From the NCBI GenBank assembly GCA_002403995.1, contig DHIV01000032.1:39172-46910 (forward strand): a stretch of 7,739 nt of DNA, in the 5' to 3' direction. The notes below the pieces were generated by a model, which saw nothing but the letters and a program-made list of their open reading frames with translations, did no database searches and was not told the origin of the DNA. Made by a program: the position numbers and the translations under genes. Of the stretch, positions 1-7,146 are shown piece by piece; the first letter of the stretch is position 1; each line of letters begins with the position of its first letter. The stretch is from Gallionella sp. UBA4737. GTDB taxonomy: Bacteria; Pseudomonadota; Gammaproteobacteria; Burkholderiales; Gallionellaceae.

Positions 1-164
1 GCCAGGTCATTCAGAGATGCCTCGTCCATATGTGTGCGCGGCTGATACTTGCCCGGCCTAAGCAATGTGACATTCAAATCACGCATCACCTCATCTTTTT
101 CATTTTTACCGCCCGACAACAATGCATCCAGTCCGCGCCCCAACCCCTTGTGTAACTTTGCCAT
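1..164 (-). CDS. parB: ParB chromosome-partitioning protein, N-terminal fragment (cut by window edge)
   Basis: Only the first 54 complete codons are inside the window, and the rest lies beyond base 1. The peptide starts MAKLHKGLGRGLDALL, the typical ParB/Spo0J N-terminal motif (basic, glycine-rich, the segment that contacts ParA and stimulates its ATPase in the family). It reaches 'LRPGKYQPR' (about residues 35-43), where the ParB CTPase/nuclease-like domain begins. The helix-turn-helix that reads parS is not visible. The ATG at 162-164 is preceded by a good Shine-Dalgarno (AAGGG, 8 nt upstream) and lies 11 bp after the parA stop, so the two are co-transcribed. Known role of the family: ParB loads at parS as a CTP-dependent clamp, spreads along DNA and moves with ParA to segregate origins. 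A perfect parS site sits about 3.4 kb away at 3551-3566, which supports a chromosomal system. Confidence 0.95.
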   Translation of the reverse strand, partial: MAKLHKGLGRGLDALLSGGKNEKDEVMRDLNVTLLRPGKYQPRTHMDEASLNDL

Positions 165-175
165 AATTGTTTCCC

Positions 176-958
176 TTATACCGTTGCAGCCGGTTGCACT
201 GCGATGTTCAATAATTCTCCGGCCAACGCCAGATATGCCTGTGTTCCCTTTGATAATTTGTCGTGATACATCACCGGCACACCATAACTTGGAGCTTCTG
301 CCAAACGCACATTGCGCGGAATCACAGTACGGTAGACTTTATTGCCAAAATGTTCTTGCAATTGATCCGAAACCTGCTGTGCAAGGGCGTTGCGCGGATC
401 AAACATGGTGCGCAGCAATCCCTCAATTTCCAAAACCGGGTTCAGGTTGGCACGTACTTTCCGGATGGTATTTACCAGATCGCTTAATCCCTCCAATGCA
501 TAGTATTCACATTGCATCGGGATCATCACCGACTTGGCCGCACATAAACCATTCAGGGTCAGCAAGTTCAGCGCCGGAGGACAATCGATCAGTACAAAAT
601 CATATTCTCCGGCGACCAGTTGCAGCGCATCGCGCAGACGAGTTTCGCGGTGTGGCAAATCCACCAATTCTATCTCTGCACCAGCCAAGTCCCGATTGGC
701 GGGCAACAGGTCATATTTTCCGGCTTCAGCGTAAACTCGTGCCTCGGCTATCGTTTTACTACCTAACAGCACTTCATAAACGCTGACTTGCAAATCACGC
801 TTGTCGATACCGCTGCCCATCGTAGCGTTGCCTTGCGGGTCAAGATCAATCAGCAATACGCGCTGCTTGGCTGCTGCAAGGCTGGCCGCCAGATTCACGG
901 TGGTTGTGGTTTTTCCCACACCGCCCTTCTGATTGGTTACAGCTAAAATTTTTGTCAT
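176..958 (-). CDS. parA: ParA/Soj chromosome-partitioning ATPase
   Basis: This is a 260-residue, full-length ParA/Soj/MinD-type P-loop ATPase. The deviant Walker A is KGGVGKTT at residues 11-18 (signature Lys11 and catalytic-loop Lys16), the Walker A' is DLDPQGN at 38-44, and the Walker B is VLIDCPP at 122-128 (Asp125). The protein begins directly at the first beta strand and lacks the N-terminal DNA-binding domain of plasmid type Ia ParAs, so it is the chromosomal type. In the family, ATP-bound dimers coat the nucleoid non-specifically and ParB triggers hydrolysis, which moves parS regions apart. The ATG overlaps the rsmG stop in an ATGA (955-958). An AGGAG lies 11 nt upstream inside rsmG, so translation is probably coupled. 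parB follows after 11 bp. Nothing in the sequence looks damaged or foreign. Confidence 0.97.
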   Translation of the reverse strand: MTKILAVTNQKGGVGKTTTTVNLAASLAAAKQRVLLIDLDPQGNATMGSGIDKRDLQVSVYEVLLGSKTIAEARVYAEAGKYDLLPANRDLAGAEIELVDLPHRETRLRDALQLVAGEYDFVLIDCPPALNLLTLNGLCAAKSVMIPMQCEYYALEGLSDLVNTIRKVRANLNPVLEIEGLLRTMFDPRNALAQQVSDQLQEHFGNKVYRTVIPRNVRLAEAPSYGVPVMYHDKLSKGTQAYLALAGELLNIAVQPAATV

Positions 959-1590
959 GTTGCTTCATTCTCCTCGCATGTTGCAATTACCAGACTGCGT
1001 GCCGCCTGCAACCCAGGCACCTTTAACGGTATGACGCTCTCTACCCTGCACCCACTTGGCACCCGCGCCAATTCCTGTTCCGGCACCCCCTTCATCGCCG
1101 CCCATCGGCCGTGCGGTGCCGCAAGGTGCCGGGTGCTGCGCAGGAAGTTACCCAATTCGGTAAATGCCCGTGAAATGATTCCATCAAAAAGTTTTGCCGG
1201 ATGCCAATCCTCCACTCGCGCGCAGTGAACGGTCGCGTTATGCACTCCCAGTTCAATAATTACCTGCTGCACAAAACTGGTCTTTTTGCTGTTGCTATCC
1301 AACAAACTAAACTGCCAGTCCGGTTTTGAGATTGCCAAAACCAGCCCTGGCAAACCCGCTCCACACCCCACATCCAACCACCGTCCTGCCCACAGATGTG
1401 GCATTACGGCAAGGCTATCGAGTAAGTGATGGCTCACCATTTGTTGCGGATCGCGGATCGCCGTCAAGTTGTAGAATTTGTTCCACTTGTGCAACAAGGC
1501 CAGATAATCCAGCAACTTGTTTTGCGTTTCCGTGCCCAGTGAAATCCCTAATTGCTCACTGCCGCGCTTTAACTGTTCGGCCGGATTCAC
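955..1590 (-). CDS. rsmG: 16S rRNA (guanine-527-N7)-methyltransferase RsmG (GidB)
   Basis: This 211-residue class I SAM-dependent methyltransferase is of usual length for RsmG. It carries the family's N-terminal 'KWNKFYNLTAIRDP' stretch (35-48). The SAM-binding motif is WLDVGCGAGLPGL (71-83), followed by the acidic end of strand 2 (LLD, 96-98). Further C-terminal are the conserved SRA (140-142) and MKG (166-168). RsmG makes m7G at position 527 of 16S rRNA, in the decoding region; loss gives low-level streptomycin resistance in several bacteria. The start is a GTG at 1588-1590 that overlaps the mnmG stop as GTGA. No clear Shine-Dalgarno precedes it, so re-initiation after mnmG is the likely mode of translation. 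The stop overlaps the parA start. mnmG-rsmG adjacency (historically gidA-gidB) is a classic arrangement. Confidence 0.96.
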   Translation of the reverse strand: MNPAEQLKRGSEQLGISLGTETQNKLLDYLALLHKWNKFYNLTAIRDPQQMVSHHLLDSLAVMPHLWAGRWLDVGCGAGLPGLVLAISKPDWQFSLLDSNSKKTSFVQQVIIELGVHNATVHCARVEDWHPAKLFDGIISRAFTELGNFLRSTRHLAAPHGRWAAMKGVPEQELARVPSGCRVESVIPLKVPGLQAARSLVIATCEENEAT

Positions 1591-3488
1591 GCGCGTTTTT
1601 GCGTCGGTTTCATGTCACGAAAACCACGTTTCAGGTGCACCAACAATAATGAAATTGCCGCGGGGGTAACTCCGGATATACGCGCCGCCTGCGCTATGGT
1701 TTCGGGCTTATATTGGTTGAGTTTTTGCTGTACCTCGATAGACAGCCCGCGCACCTCGCGATAATCCAATCCACTTGGCAAGCCCAAGGTTTCATATTGC
1801 TCGTTGCGCCCGATTTCGTCGCGTTGCCGTTCAATATATCCGTGATATTTCGCTTGGGTTTCCACCTGCTCGGCGACTTTTTCATCGTCTACAACTACTC
1901 CCGCACCTGGCAAGGTCAACAGGCTGGTATAACTCACATCCGGACGGCGCAACAATTCAAGCAGCGCGTATTCGCGCTCGATAGGCTTGCCCAGCACGCG
2001 GATTGCGTCTTCTTCAGGCAAGTTGCGCGGGTTCACCCAGGTGTCACGCAACCGCTCTTGCTCGCGGACGATTGCCTCGCGCTTTTGTTCAAACGCCTGC
2101 CAGCGTGCATCATCCACGATACCCAATTTACGACCGATCTCGGTCAATCTCAAATCGGCGTTGTCTTCGCGCAATTGCAAACGATATTCCGCACGGCTGG
2201 TGAACATGCGATACGGCTCGGAAACCCCCTGCGTGATCAGATCGTCGACCAACACACCCAGATAGGCTTCGTCTCGGCGCGGACACCATGCATCCTGTTC
2301 GCGCACTTGCAGCGCGGCATTCAGCCCGGCCAGCAAACCCTGTGCGGCGGCCTCCTCGTAACCGGTCGTGCCGTTGATTTGCCCGGCGAAAAACAGTCCC
2401 CGGATCGCCTTGGTTTCCAGCGAACTTTTCAGTCCGCATGGATTGAAATAGTCATACTCGATCGCATAGCCGGGGCGCAGGATATGGGCGTTTTCCAGAC
2501 CCTTGATGGAGCGCACTAGATCCAATTGCACATCGAAAGGCAAGCTGGTAGAAATCCCGTTTGGATAAACCTCGTTGGTAGTCAGTCCCTCCGGTTCAAG
2601 GAAAATTTGATGAGAGGACTTATCGGCAAAGCGCGTGATTTTGTCTTCGATGGACGGACAGTAACGCGGTCCCACACCTTCTATCACGCCGGTAAACAAA
2701 GGGGAGCGATCCAACCCGCCGCGAATGATGTCATGGGTGCGCTGATTGGTTTCGGTGATCCAGCAGGGCAACTGCCTGGGATGCTGAGCGGCATTACCCA
2801 TAAACGAGAACACCGGCACAGGATCGTCTCCGGGCTGCTCCTGCATGACCGAATAATCGATCGTGCGACCATCGATGCGCGGAGGAGTGCCCGTCTTCAA
2901 CCGCCCCACTGGCAGATTCAGTTCGCGCAGACGGTGTGCCAAGCTGATCGACGGAGGGTCGCCGGCCCGGCCAGCCTGGTAGTTTGCCTGGCCAACATGG
3001 ATCAGACCGGACAGGAACGTGCCAGTTGTCAGCACCACGGTTTTCGCACTGAAGCGCAAACCCAGCTGAGTGACTACCCCGTTCACCCTGTCTTGTTCGA
3101 CCAGCAAATCGTCCACCGCCTGCTGAAACAGCCAAAGATTTGGCTGGTTTTCCAGTCGCGAACGGATTGCCTGTTTGTAGAGCAGACGATCAGCTTGTGC
3201 ACGTGTGGCGCGTACCGCCGGGCCCTTGCTGGAATTCAGTATGCGAAACTGAATGCCGGCTTCGTCCGTAGCGGCGGCCATAACTCCTCCGAGCGCGTCC
3301 ACTTCCTTGACCAGATGTCCCTTGCCAATACCGCCGATAGAAGGGTTGCAAGACATTTGTCCCAGAGTTTCAATGCTATGGCTGAGCAGCAAGGTCTTGC
3401 AGCCAGCGCGCGCGCTGGCCAGGGCCGCTTCGGTACCGGCGTGCCCCCCACCCACCACGATTACATCGAATACATCAGGAAATTTCAT
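1587..3488 (-). CDS. mnmG: tRNA uridine-5-carboxymethylaminomethyl modification enzyme MnmG (GidA)
   Basis: With the start placed at ATG 3486-3488 the protein is 633 residues, close to E. coli MnmG. The N-terminus then reads MKFPDVFDVIVVGGGHAGTE, with the FAD dinucleotide-binding glycines at 13-18. Cys47 (in SCNPSIGG) and Cys277 (in GPRYCPSIEDK, 271-283) fall exactly where the two functional cysteines of the E. coli enzyme are known. A second FAD motif, GQINGTTGYEEAAAQG, starts near 369. MnmG works with MnmE to add the cmnm5 or nm5 group to wobble U34 of tRNAs that read split codon boxes. The reading frame is open to a GTG at 3548, but those extra 20 residues have no family counterpart and would overlap the candidate promoter, so the shorter start is preferred. 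Shine-Dalgarno pairing is weak. It is the first gene of the unit mnmG-rsmG-parA-parB. Confidence 0.97.
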   Translation of the reverse strand: MKFPDVFDVIVVGGGHAGTEAALASARAGCKTLLLSHSIETLGQMSCNPSIGGIGKGHLVKEVDALGGVMAAATDEAGIQFRILNSSKGPAVRATRAQADRLLYKQAIRSRLENQPNLWLFQQAVDDLLVEQDRVNGVVTQLGLRFSAKTVVLTTGTFLSGLIHVGQANYQAGRAGDPPSISLAHRLRELNLPVGRLKTGTPPRIDGRTIDYSVMQEQPGDDPVPVFSFMGNAAQHPRQLPCWITETNQRTHDIIRGGLDRSPLFTGVIEGVGPRYCPSIEDKITRFADKSSHQIFLEPEGLTTNEVYPNGISTSLPFDVQLDLVRSIKGLENAHILRPGYAIEYDYFNPCGLKSSLETKAIRGLFFAGQINGTTGYEEAAAQGLLAGLNAALQVREQDAWCPRRDEAYLGVLVDDLITQGVSEPYRMFTSRAEYRLQLREDNADLRLTEIGRKLGIVDDARWQAFEQKREAIVREQERLRDTWVNPRNLPEEDAIRVLGKPIEREYALLELLRRPDVSYTSLLTLPGAGVVVDDEKVAEQVETQAKYHGYIERQRDEIGRNEQYETLGLPSGLDYREVRGLSIEVQQKLNQYKPETIAQAARISGVTPAAISLLLVHLKRGFRDMKPTQKRA

Positions 3489-3515
3489 ATTGGCGCAGTT
3501 TTTGAAAGGACGCGC

Positions 3516-3544
3516 ATCATACATCAGCCAGACCGCATTCCCAA
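3516..3544 (-). promoter_or_regulatory. Candidate sigma70 promoter for mnmG-rsmG-parA-parB
   Basis: Read on the minus strand, a -35 TTGGGA (3539-3544, 4 of 6 consensus) and a -10 TATGAT (3516-3521, 5 of 6) are separated by exactly 17 bp. Transcription would start near 3509 and leave a leader of about 20 nt before the mnmG ATG. The -35 lies only 6 bp from the parS palindrome, so ParB bound or spread from parS could affect it. This is inference from sequence only. Read-through from mnmE remains possible because no terminator is visible between the genes. Confidence 0.5.
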
Positions 3545-3550
3545 ACACAG

Positions 3551-3566
3551 TGTTTCACGTGAAACA
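3551..3566. promoter_or_regulatory. parS: parS centromere-like site (ParB binding), perfect 16-bp palindrome
   Basis: The 16 bases TGTTTCACGTGAAACA form a perfect inverted repeat identical to the near-universal bacterial chromosomal parS consensus. It lies in the 85-bp gap between mnmE and mnmG, close to dnaA and on the same DNA as parA and parB, as expected for an origin-proximal partition site. In the family it is the loading site for ParB, nucleating the partition complex and indirectly recruiting SMC/condensin. It is the only match I see in the window; another CACGTG at 5627-5632 lacks the flanking arms. Confidence 0.95.
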
Positions 3567-3573
3567 ATACCGG

Positions 3574-4920
3574 TTATTTTCCAATGCAAAACCGGCTGAA
3601 AATCTCACCGAGCAAATCATCCGAAGTGAATTCCCCGGTAATTTCATTAAGCGCTCGTTGCGCCAAAAGCAATTCTTCGGCGAACAACTCCGCGCTAGTC
3701 AGCACAGCATGTGCCTGGTTCAGATGGCTTTGCGCCCGCGCCAAAGCTCGCAAGTGTCGCTCACGCGCCATAAATGAGCCGCTTTCCTGATCGCGCCACC
3801 CCACCGCCTCCAGCAACCTGCCGAGCAATTCTTCCAGCCCTTCTCCGGTTTTGGCCGAAACAAAGACAAACGGGTCATGCACTCCCACATCCTTAGGGGC
3901 TTTGCCTACTAATAGATCAACTTTGTTAAACACCAGCAGTCGCGGGATATCTGCCGGCAACCCTGCAAGAATGGCCTCATTCTGTGCCGTCATGCCTTGG
4001 CTCGCATCCAGTAGCATCAGTATCAAATCAGCGCGATGCAAAGTCTGGCGGGTAAGTGCTATACCCATATTTTCTACGGCATCTTCGGATTCGCGTAATC
4101 CCGCTGTGTCCATGATGTGCAAAGGCACCCCACGGATCTGGATGGCTTGGCGAATTACATCACGGGTAGTGCCTGGAATATCGCTGACCAAAGCCACCTC
4201 TTCACCAGACAAACGATTCAGCAGGCTGGACTTGCCTACATTGGGCTGTCCTGCAATAACAACATGCGCACCTTCGCGCAACAGACTACCCTGTTTTGCG
4301 GTGTCCAGTGTGCGCTGCAATTTCAACTGGAGGCGGTTCAACAACGCGTCGCGTCGCTCGAGGTCAATGGAATCAACCTCTTCCTCAGGAAAATCCAGCA
4401 TCGCCTCGATCAGCATACGCAGATAGATCAGTTCATCAACAAGGTCATGTATCGCAGCGGAAAACACACCGCGCATAGAACGCACCGCGCTACGTGCCGC
4501 TTCTGAGGTATTGGCATCAATCAGATCCGCTACGCTTTCTGCCTGTGCCAGGTCCAGCTTGTCATTCAGAAAAGCGCGGCGTGTAAATTCGCCCGGTTGC
4601 GCTAAACGCGCTCCCAAATCAAGACACCGTTGTAATATCAGTTGCAACACGGCGGGGCCGCCGTGTCCTTGCAGTTCCAGCACGTCATCGCCTGTGTAGG
4701 AATGTGGGGAGGGAAAATACAAAGCAATGCCCTGATCCAGCGCATCGCCATTTTCGTCCAGGAAATTGCAATATGTGGCATGTCGCGCAGCTGGCAATTT
4801 ACCCAGAATCCCGCTGGCAAGCGCCTCAATTTCAGGCCCTGATATTCGTATTACCCCAACTCCGCCTCTACCCTGCGCCGTGGCGATAGCGGCGATGGTA
4901 TCAACGTTTGGCGACAACAC
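3574..4920 (-). CDS. mnmE: tRNA modification GTPase MnmE (TrmE)
   Basis: This 448-residue, full-length MnmE is missing nothing recognisable. The N-terminal tetrahydrofolate-binding domain starts DTIAAIATAQGRGGVGVIRI (7-26). A helical domain follows, and the G domain inserted in it has G1 GQPNVGKS (224-231), G2 DIPGTTRD (247-254), G3 DTAG (271-274), G4 NKVD (332-335) and G5 SAK (355-357). The C-terminus is FCIGK (444-448), the family hallmark with its functional cysteine. MnmE is a potassium-activated GTPase that dimerises through its G domains and partners MnmG in U34 modification of tRNA. The start is taken as GTG 4918-4920, supported by AAGGAG 7 nt upstream. The next codon, TTG, could also serve. 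The gene overlaps the end of yidC by 20 bp, so it is co-transcribed with the membrane insertase gene, while its partner mnmG lies just past parS. Confidence 0.97.
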   Translation of the reverse strand: MLSPNVDTIAAIATAQGRGGVGVIRISGPEIEALASGILGKLPAARHATYCNFLDENGDALDQGIALYFPSPHSYTGDDVLELQGHGGPAVLQLILQRCLDLGARLAQPGEFTRRAFLNDKLDLAQAESVADLIDANTSEAARSAVRSMRGVFSAAIHDLVDELIYLRMLIEAMLDFPEEEVDSIDLERRDALLNRLQLKLQRTLDTAKQGSLLREGAHVVIAGQPNVGKSSLLNRLSGEEVALVSDIPGTTRDVIRQAIQIRGVPLHIMDTAGLRESEDAVENMGIALTRQTLHRADLILMLLDASQGMTAQNEAILAGLPADIPRLLVFNKVDLLVGKAPKDVGVHDPFVFVSAKTGEGLEELLGRLLEAVGWRDQESGSFMARERHLRALARAQSHLNQAHAVLTSAELFAEELLLAQRALNEITGEFTSDDLLGEIFSRFCIGK

Positions 4921-6568
4921 CTTTGCTCTCCTTCTCAGCGGATCGGGTGATGTACCACTGCTGAGCGATGGAAAGGAGGTTGTTCACGATAGAGTACAAC
5001 ACCAACCCGGCGGGGAAGAAGAAGAACATCACGCTGAAAACGATAGGCATGATCTGCATAACCTTGGCCTGCATTGGATCGGGTGGCTTAGGATTAAGGC
5101 GAGTTTGAATAATCATGCTCGTCCCCATAATCAATGGCAGGATGTAATACGGATCCGCTGCGGACAAGTCAGTTATCCAGCCAAAAAATGGCGCATAGCG
5201 CATCTCGACGCTCGCCAAAATAGACCAATACAAAGCAATAAAGACCGGGATTTGAATTAACACCGGCAAGCACCCGCCCAATGGGTTGATTTTTTCTGTC
5301 TTATACAACTCCATCATGGCGCGATTTAACTGTTCGCGATCATCTGCATACTGTTGCTTGATTTTCTCCAACTTGGGCGCAACCATGCGCATCTTCGCCA
5401 TGGAACGATAACTTGCTGCCGAGAGAGGAAAAAACAGCAGCTTGATCATGAAGGTGAGCAATATGATGGAAACGCCCCAATTGTGTGTCCAATCGTGAAA
5501 TAGCGACATTACCCAGAAAAGCGGAACAGCTATGATGGTCAGCCATCCGTAATCTACGGTAAGCCCCAAGCCGGGAGCGATTTTATCCAGATTGGCCTCG
5601 GTAGGTCCCGCATAAAGTGTTGAGCCCACGTGCACCTTCTGTCCTGGATCAATAACCAGCCTTGGCAACATCACCCCTACTGAATACAGGCCTCCGTCGA
5701 GTTTATGCGTGAAATACTCGCGGGCGGTCTTTTCTTTGGGTAGCCATGCCGCCACAAAGTAATGTTGCAAAATGCCTATCCATCCATCATCGGATTGCTT
5801 GGGATATTCAAGTTTCCCCTTGTCTATATCCGAGAATTGCACCTTTTTGAGCTTTTCCTTGCCGGTATAAACTGCTGCGCCAGTGTAAGTCGGCAAAAAT
5901 CGCAAACTGCCCTCTGGTGCGACACTGTCCCGAATCAATTGAAAGTAGCTGCTCGTCGCTATCGTTTGTTTTCCCACATTTTCTAATTCGTAGGCAATAT
6001 CAATCAAATAACTACCTCTGTGGAAGGTTATTACCTTCGTCACCTGCAGCTTGGAATCGCCCACCGCTTTCAGTTTTACCTGCACCTGTTCGGCATTTCC
6101 TGCAAGCTCATACTGATCTTGCTCAGAAATAAAGAGGCTGTTGTGGTTAGGCAGACCATTCCCAATCAACCCGCTTTGCGCATAGTAATTGTGTGTGCCT
6201 TTACCGCGATTGAAAAGTACCAGCGGCTTATTCTTATCCAGACTATCCGGATGCTTGAGCAGCGCTAAGCGACTGATATCGCCACCAATGGTACTAATCT
6301 CCGCTTCCAGAAAGTCGGTTTTTACGCTTATTGTTTTTCCGGCCGCCTGTTGTACTGACAACGGAGCTATATTTGTCGGTTCTGTTCCTGGCGACGCTGG
6401 CTGCATTAAACCAGCAGGATTCTCTGATTGTGGCTTCAGCAAATCTTTATTTGTCGTTGCACTCTGCTGAACCTGCTGTTCAGGATGTTGATAGCGCTGC
6501 CATCCATCCCAGACCAGCATCAGAGAAAAAGAGAAAATTAAAAACAAAAATATTCTTTGTAAATCCAT
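4901..6568 (-). CDS. yidC: Membrane protein insertase YidC (Oxa1 family)
   Basis: The protein has 555 residues, the length expected for a Gram-negative YidC. The N-terminal transmembrane anchor is at about 5-20 (FLFLIFSFSLMLVW region). A Q/N/P-rich linker follows (about 27-75), then the large periplasmic beta-sandwich domain (about 76-330), then the conserved five-helix insertase core from about 340. Core hydrophobic segments lie near 341-356, 365-383, 433-453, 475-488 and 506-538. The cytoplasmic coiled loop carries YRSMAKMRM (387-395) and the run continues to ELYKTEKINPLGGCLP (420-435). YidC inserts inner-membrane proteins alone or with SecYEG. Lys376 stands where E. coli has the hydrophilic-groove Arg366, by my eye alignment. 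The tail (KESKGVVAKR) is basic, as is common for ribosome contact. The ATG is 15 bp after yidD with only a short AGG as Shine-Dalgarno. Confidence 0.97.
   Translation of the reverse strand: MDLQRIFLFLIFSFSLMLVWDGWQRYQHPEQQVQQSATTNKDLLKPQSENPAGLMQPASPGTEPTNIAPLSVQQAAGKTISVKTDFLEAEISTIGGDISRLALLKHPDSLDKNKPLVLFNRGKGTHNYYAQSGLIGNGLPNHNSLFISEQDQYELAGNAEQVQVKLKAVGDSKLQVTKVITFHRGSYLIDIAYELENVGKQTIATSSYFQLIRDSVAPEGSLRFLPTYTGAAVYTGKEKLKKVQFSDIDKGKLEYPKQSDDGWIGILQHYFVAAWLPKEKTAREYFTHKLDGGLYSVGVMLPRLVIDPGQKVHVGSTLYAGPTEANLDKIAPGLGLTVDYGWLTIIAVPLFWVMSLFHDWTHNWGVSIILLTFMIKLLFFPLSAASYRSMAKMRMVAPKLEKIKQQYADDREQLNRAMMELYKTEKINPLGGCLPVLIQIPVFIALYWSILASVEMRYAPFFGWITDLSAADPYYILPLIMGTSMIIQTRLNPKPPDPMQAKVMQIMPIVFSVMFFFFPAGLVLYSIVNNLLSIAQQWYITRSAEKESKGVVAKR
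4928..4933 (-). promoter_or_regulatory. Shine-Dalgarno that fixes the GTG start of mnmE
   Basis: AAGGAG on the minus strand sits 7 nt before GTG 4918-4920, inside the last codons of yidC. Its ideal spacing favours this non-ATG start and suggests independent ribosome entry despite the 20-bp overlap. Confidence 0.7.
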
Positions 6569-6583
6569 GATCTAGCCTAAATA

Positions 6584-6793
6584 TTAGGGCGTGGGGTCAT
6601 ATCCGCCGGGATTCCAGGGGTTGCAACGCAGTAATCGTTTAATGCTGATCCACCCCCCCTTTACTATGCCGTGTTTAGCCAAAGTTTCACAGGTATAATG
6701 GGAGCAACTCGGGGTAAATCTGCACGCAGGGGAGAGCAGCGGACTAATTAGATATTGATAGCCGCGTATCAGCGTGATTATTATTCTGCGCAT
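6584..6793 (-). CDS. yidD: Membrane protein insertion efficiency factor YidD
   Basis: This 69-residue protein carries the full YidD signature: an N-terminal amphipathic segment (MRRIIITLIRGYQYLISPLL), then the cysteine-containing core SPACRFTPSCSHYT (21-34), KHG (40-42), KGGW (45-48), RLLRCNPW (53-60) and GGYDPTP (63-69). Three conserved cysteines are present (24, 30, 57), plus an extra one at 35. The family is a small cytoplasmic, membrane-attached factor that aids YidC-dependent insertion; its mechanism is not well known. The ATG lies 13 bp inside rnpA, and the gene ends 15 bp before yidC, the standard rpmH-rnpA-yidD-yidC order. A run of seven G residues (complement of 6653-6659) falls in the KGG codons, and the frame is intact. 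Confidence 0.95.
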   Translation of the reverse strand: MRRIIITLIRGYQYLISPLLSPACRFTPSCSHYTCETLAKHGIVKGGWISIKRLLRCNPWNPGGYDPTP

Positions 6794-7146
6794 CTGTTTT
6801 CTACTTGGCTAAACAACTTTTTCAAATTATCGATCTGCGTAGCCTTCCGGGAATAATCGCTATTCACCTTCACAACCAAATCCAACTTGCAAAGCTTGAT
6901 GTTGTGTTGGCGAAAAGTTTCCCGAATGAATCTTTTAACACGATTTCGATCGGCTGCACCAGGCAGCGATTTTTTGCTTGCGATTATCCCAAGACGGGCA
7001 TTATTCTTGCGGTTACGAGTAAAAAATATTTTGAAATGTTTATCCGCGACATTTTCTGCACGAATGACATGGTCAAAACCATCCGCGCGCAACAATCTGC
7101 AAGCGACAGTAAATTTTGACGAACTGCTAGACCGCGAGTCTTGCAC
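6781..7146 (-). CDS. rnpA: Ribonuclease P protein component (C5)
   Basis: This 121-residue basic protein is of normal size for RnpA. The N-terminal FTVACRLLRADGFDHV (12-27) matches the family's opening segment, followed by RLGIIASKK (51-59) and the RNA-binding signature RNRVKRFIRE (67-76). It binds the catalytic M1 RNA and pre-tRNA 5' leaders to complete tRNA 5' maturation. The start is GTG 7144-7146, the only start codon between an in-frame stop inside rpmH and the conserved region. It overlaps rpmH by 20 bp. A G-rich AGGGG lies only 2 nt before it, an unusually short spacing, so coupling to rpmH translation is likely. The segment after strand 4 (VVKVNSDYSRKA) departs from the usual 'RPG' type ending, which I regard as ordinary variation. 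Confidence 0.94.
   Translation of the reverse strand: MQDSRSSSSSKFTVACRLLRADGFDHVIRAENVADKHFKIFFTRNRKNNARLGIIASKKSLPGAADRNRVKRFIRETFRQHNIKLCKLDLVVKVNSDYSRKATQIDNLKKLFSQVENRCAE

Noticed and set aside
49..786. Long plus-strand open frame opposite parA and parB
   Set aside because: It lies antisense to the clear ParA and ParB coding frames, has no recognisable domain and reads as low-complexity mirror sequence; treated as a shadow.
1713..2519. 268-codon plus-strand open frame opposite mnmG
   Set aside because: It is the mirror of conserved MnmG sequence with no motif or ribosome binding site of its own.
3489..3548. N-terminal extension of MnmG from a GTG at 3546-3548
   Set aside because: The 20 extra residues have no counterpart in the family and would cover the candidate -10 box; the ATG at 3486-3488 gives the expected N-terminus and puts Cys47 and Cys277 at their known numbers.
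3570..3595. Inverted CCGGTT/AACCGG at the end of mnmE as a terminator
   Set aside because: The stem is 6 bp with a 14-nt loop and no following U-run in the direction of transcription.
2526..3599. 357-codon plus-strand open frame opposite mnmG
   Set aside because: It runs antisense to a fully conserved MnmG, spans parS and the mnmE end, and shows no family motif; explained by codon bias of the real gene.
5622..5637. CACGTG core in yidC as a second parS
   Set aside because: Only the central 6 bp match; the flanking TGTTT/AAACA arms are absent.
6234..6242. TTATCCAGA, an 8-of-9 DnaA box match inside yidC (a similar one near 5583)
   Set aside because: They are isolated, inside coding sequence and explained by Leu-Asp-Lys codons; no cluster with other boxes.
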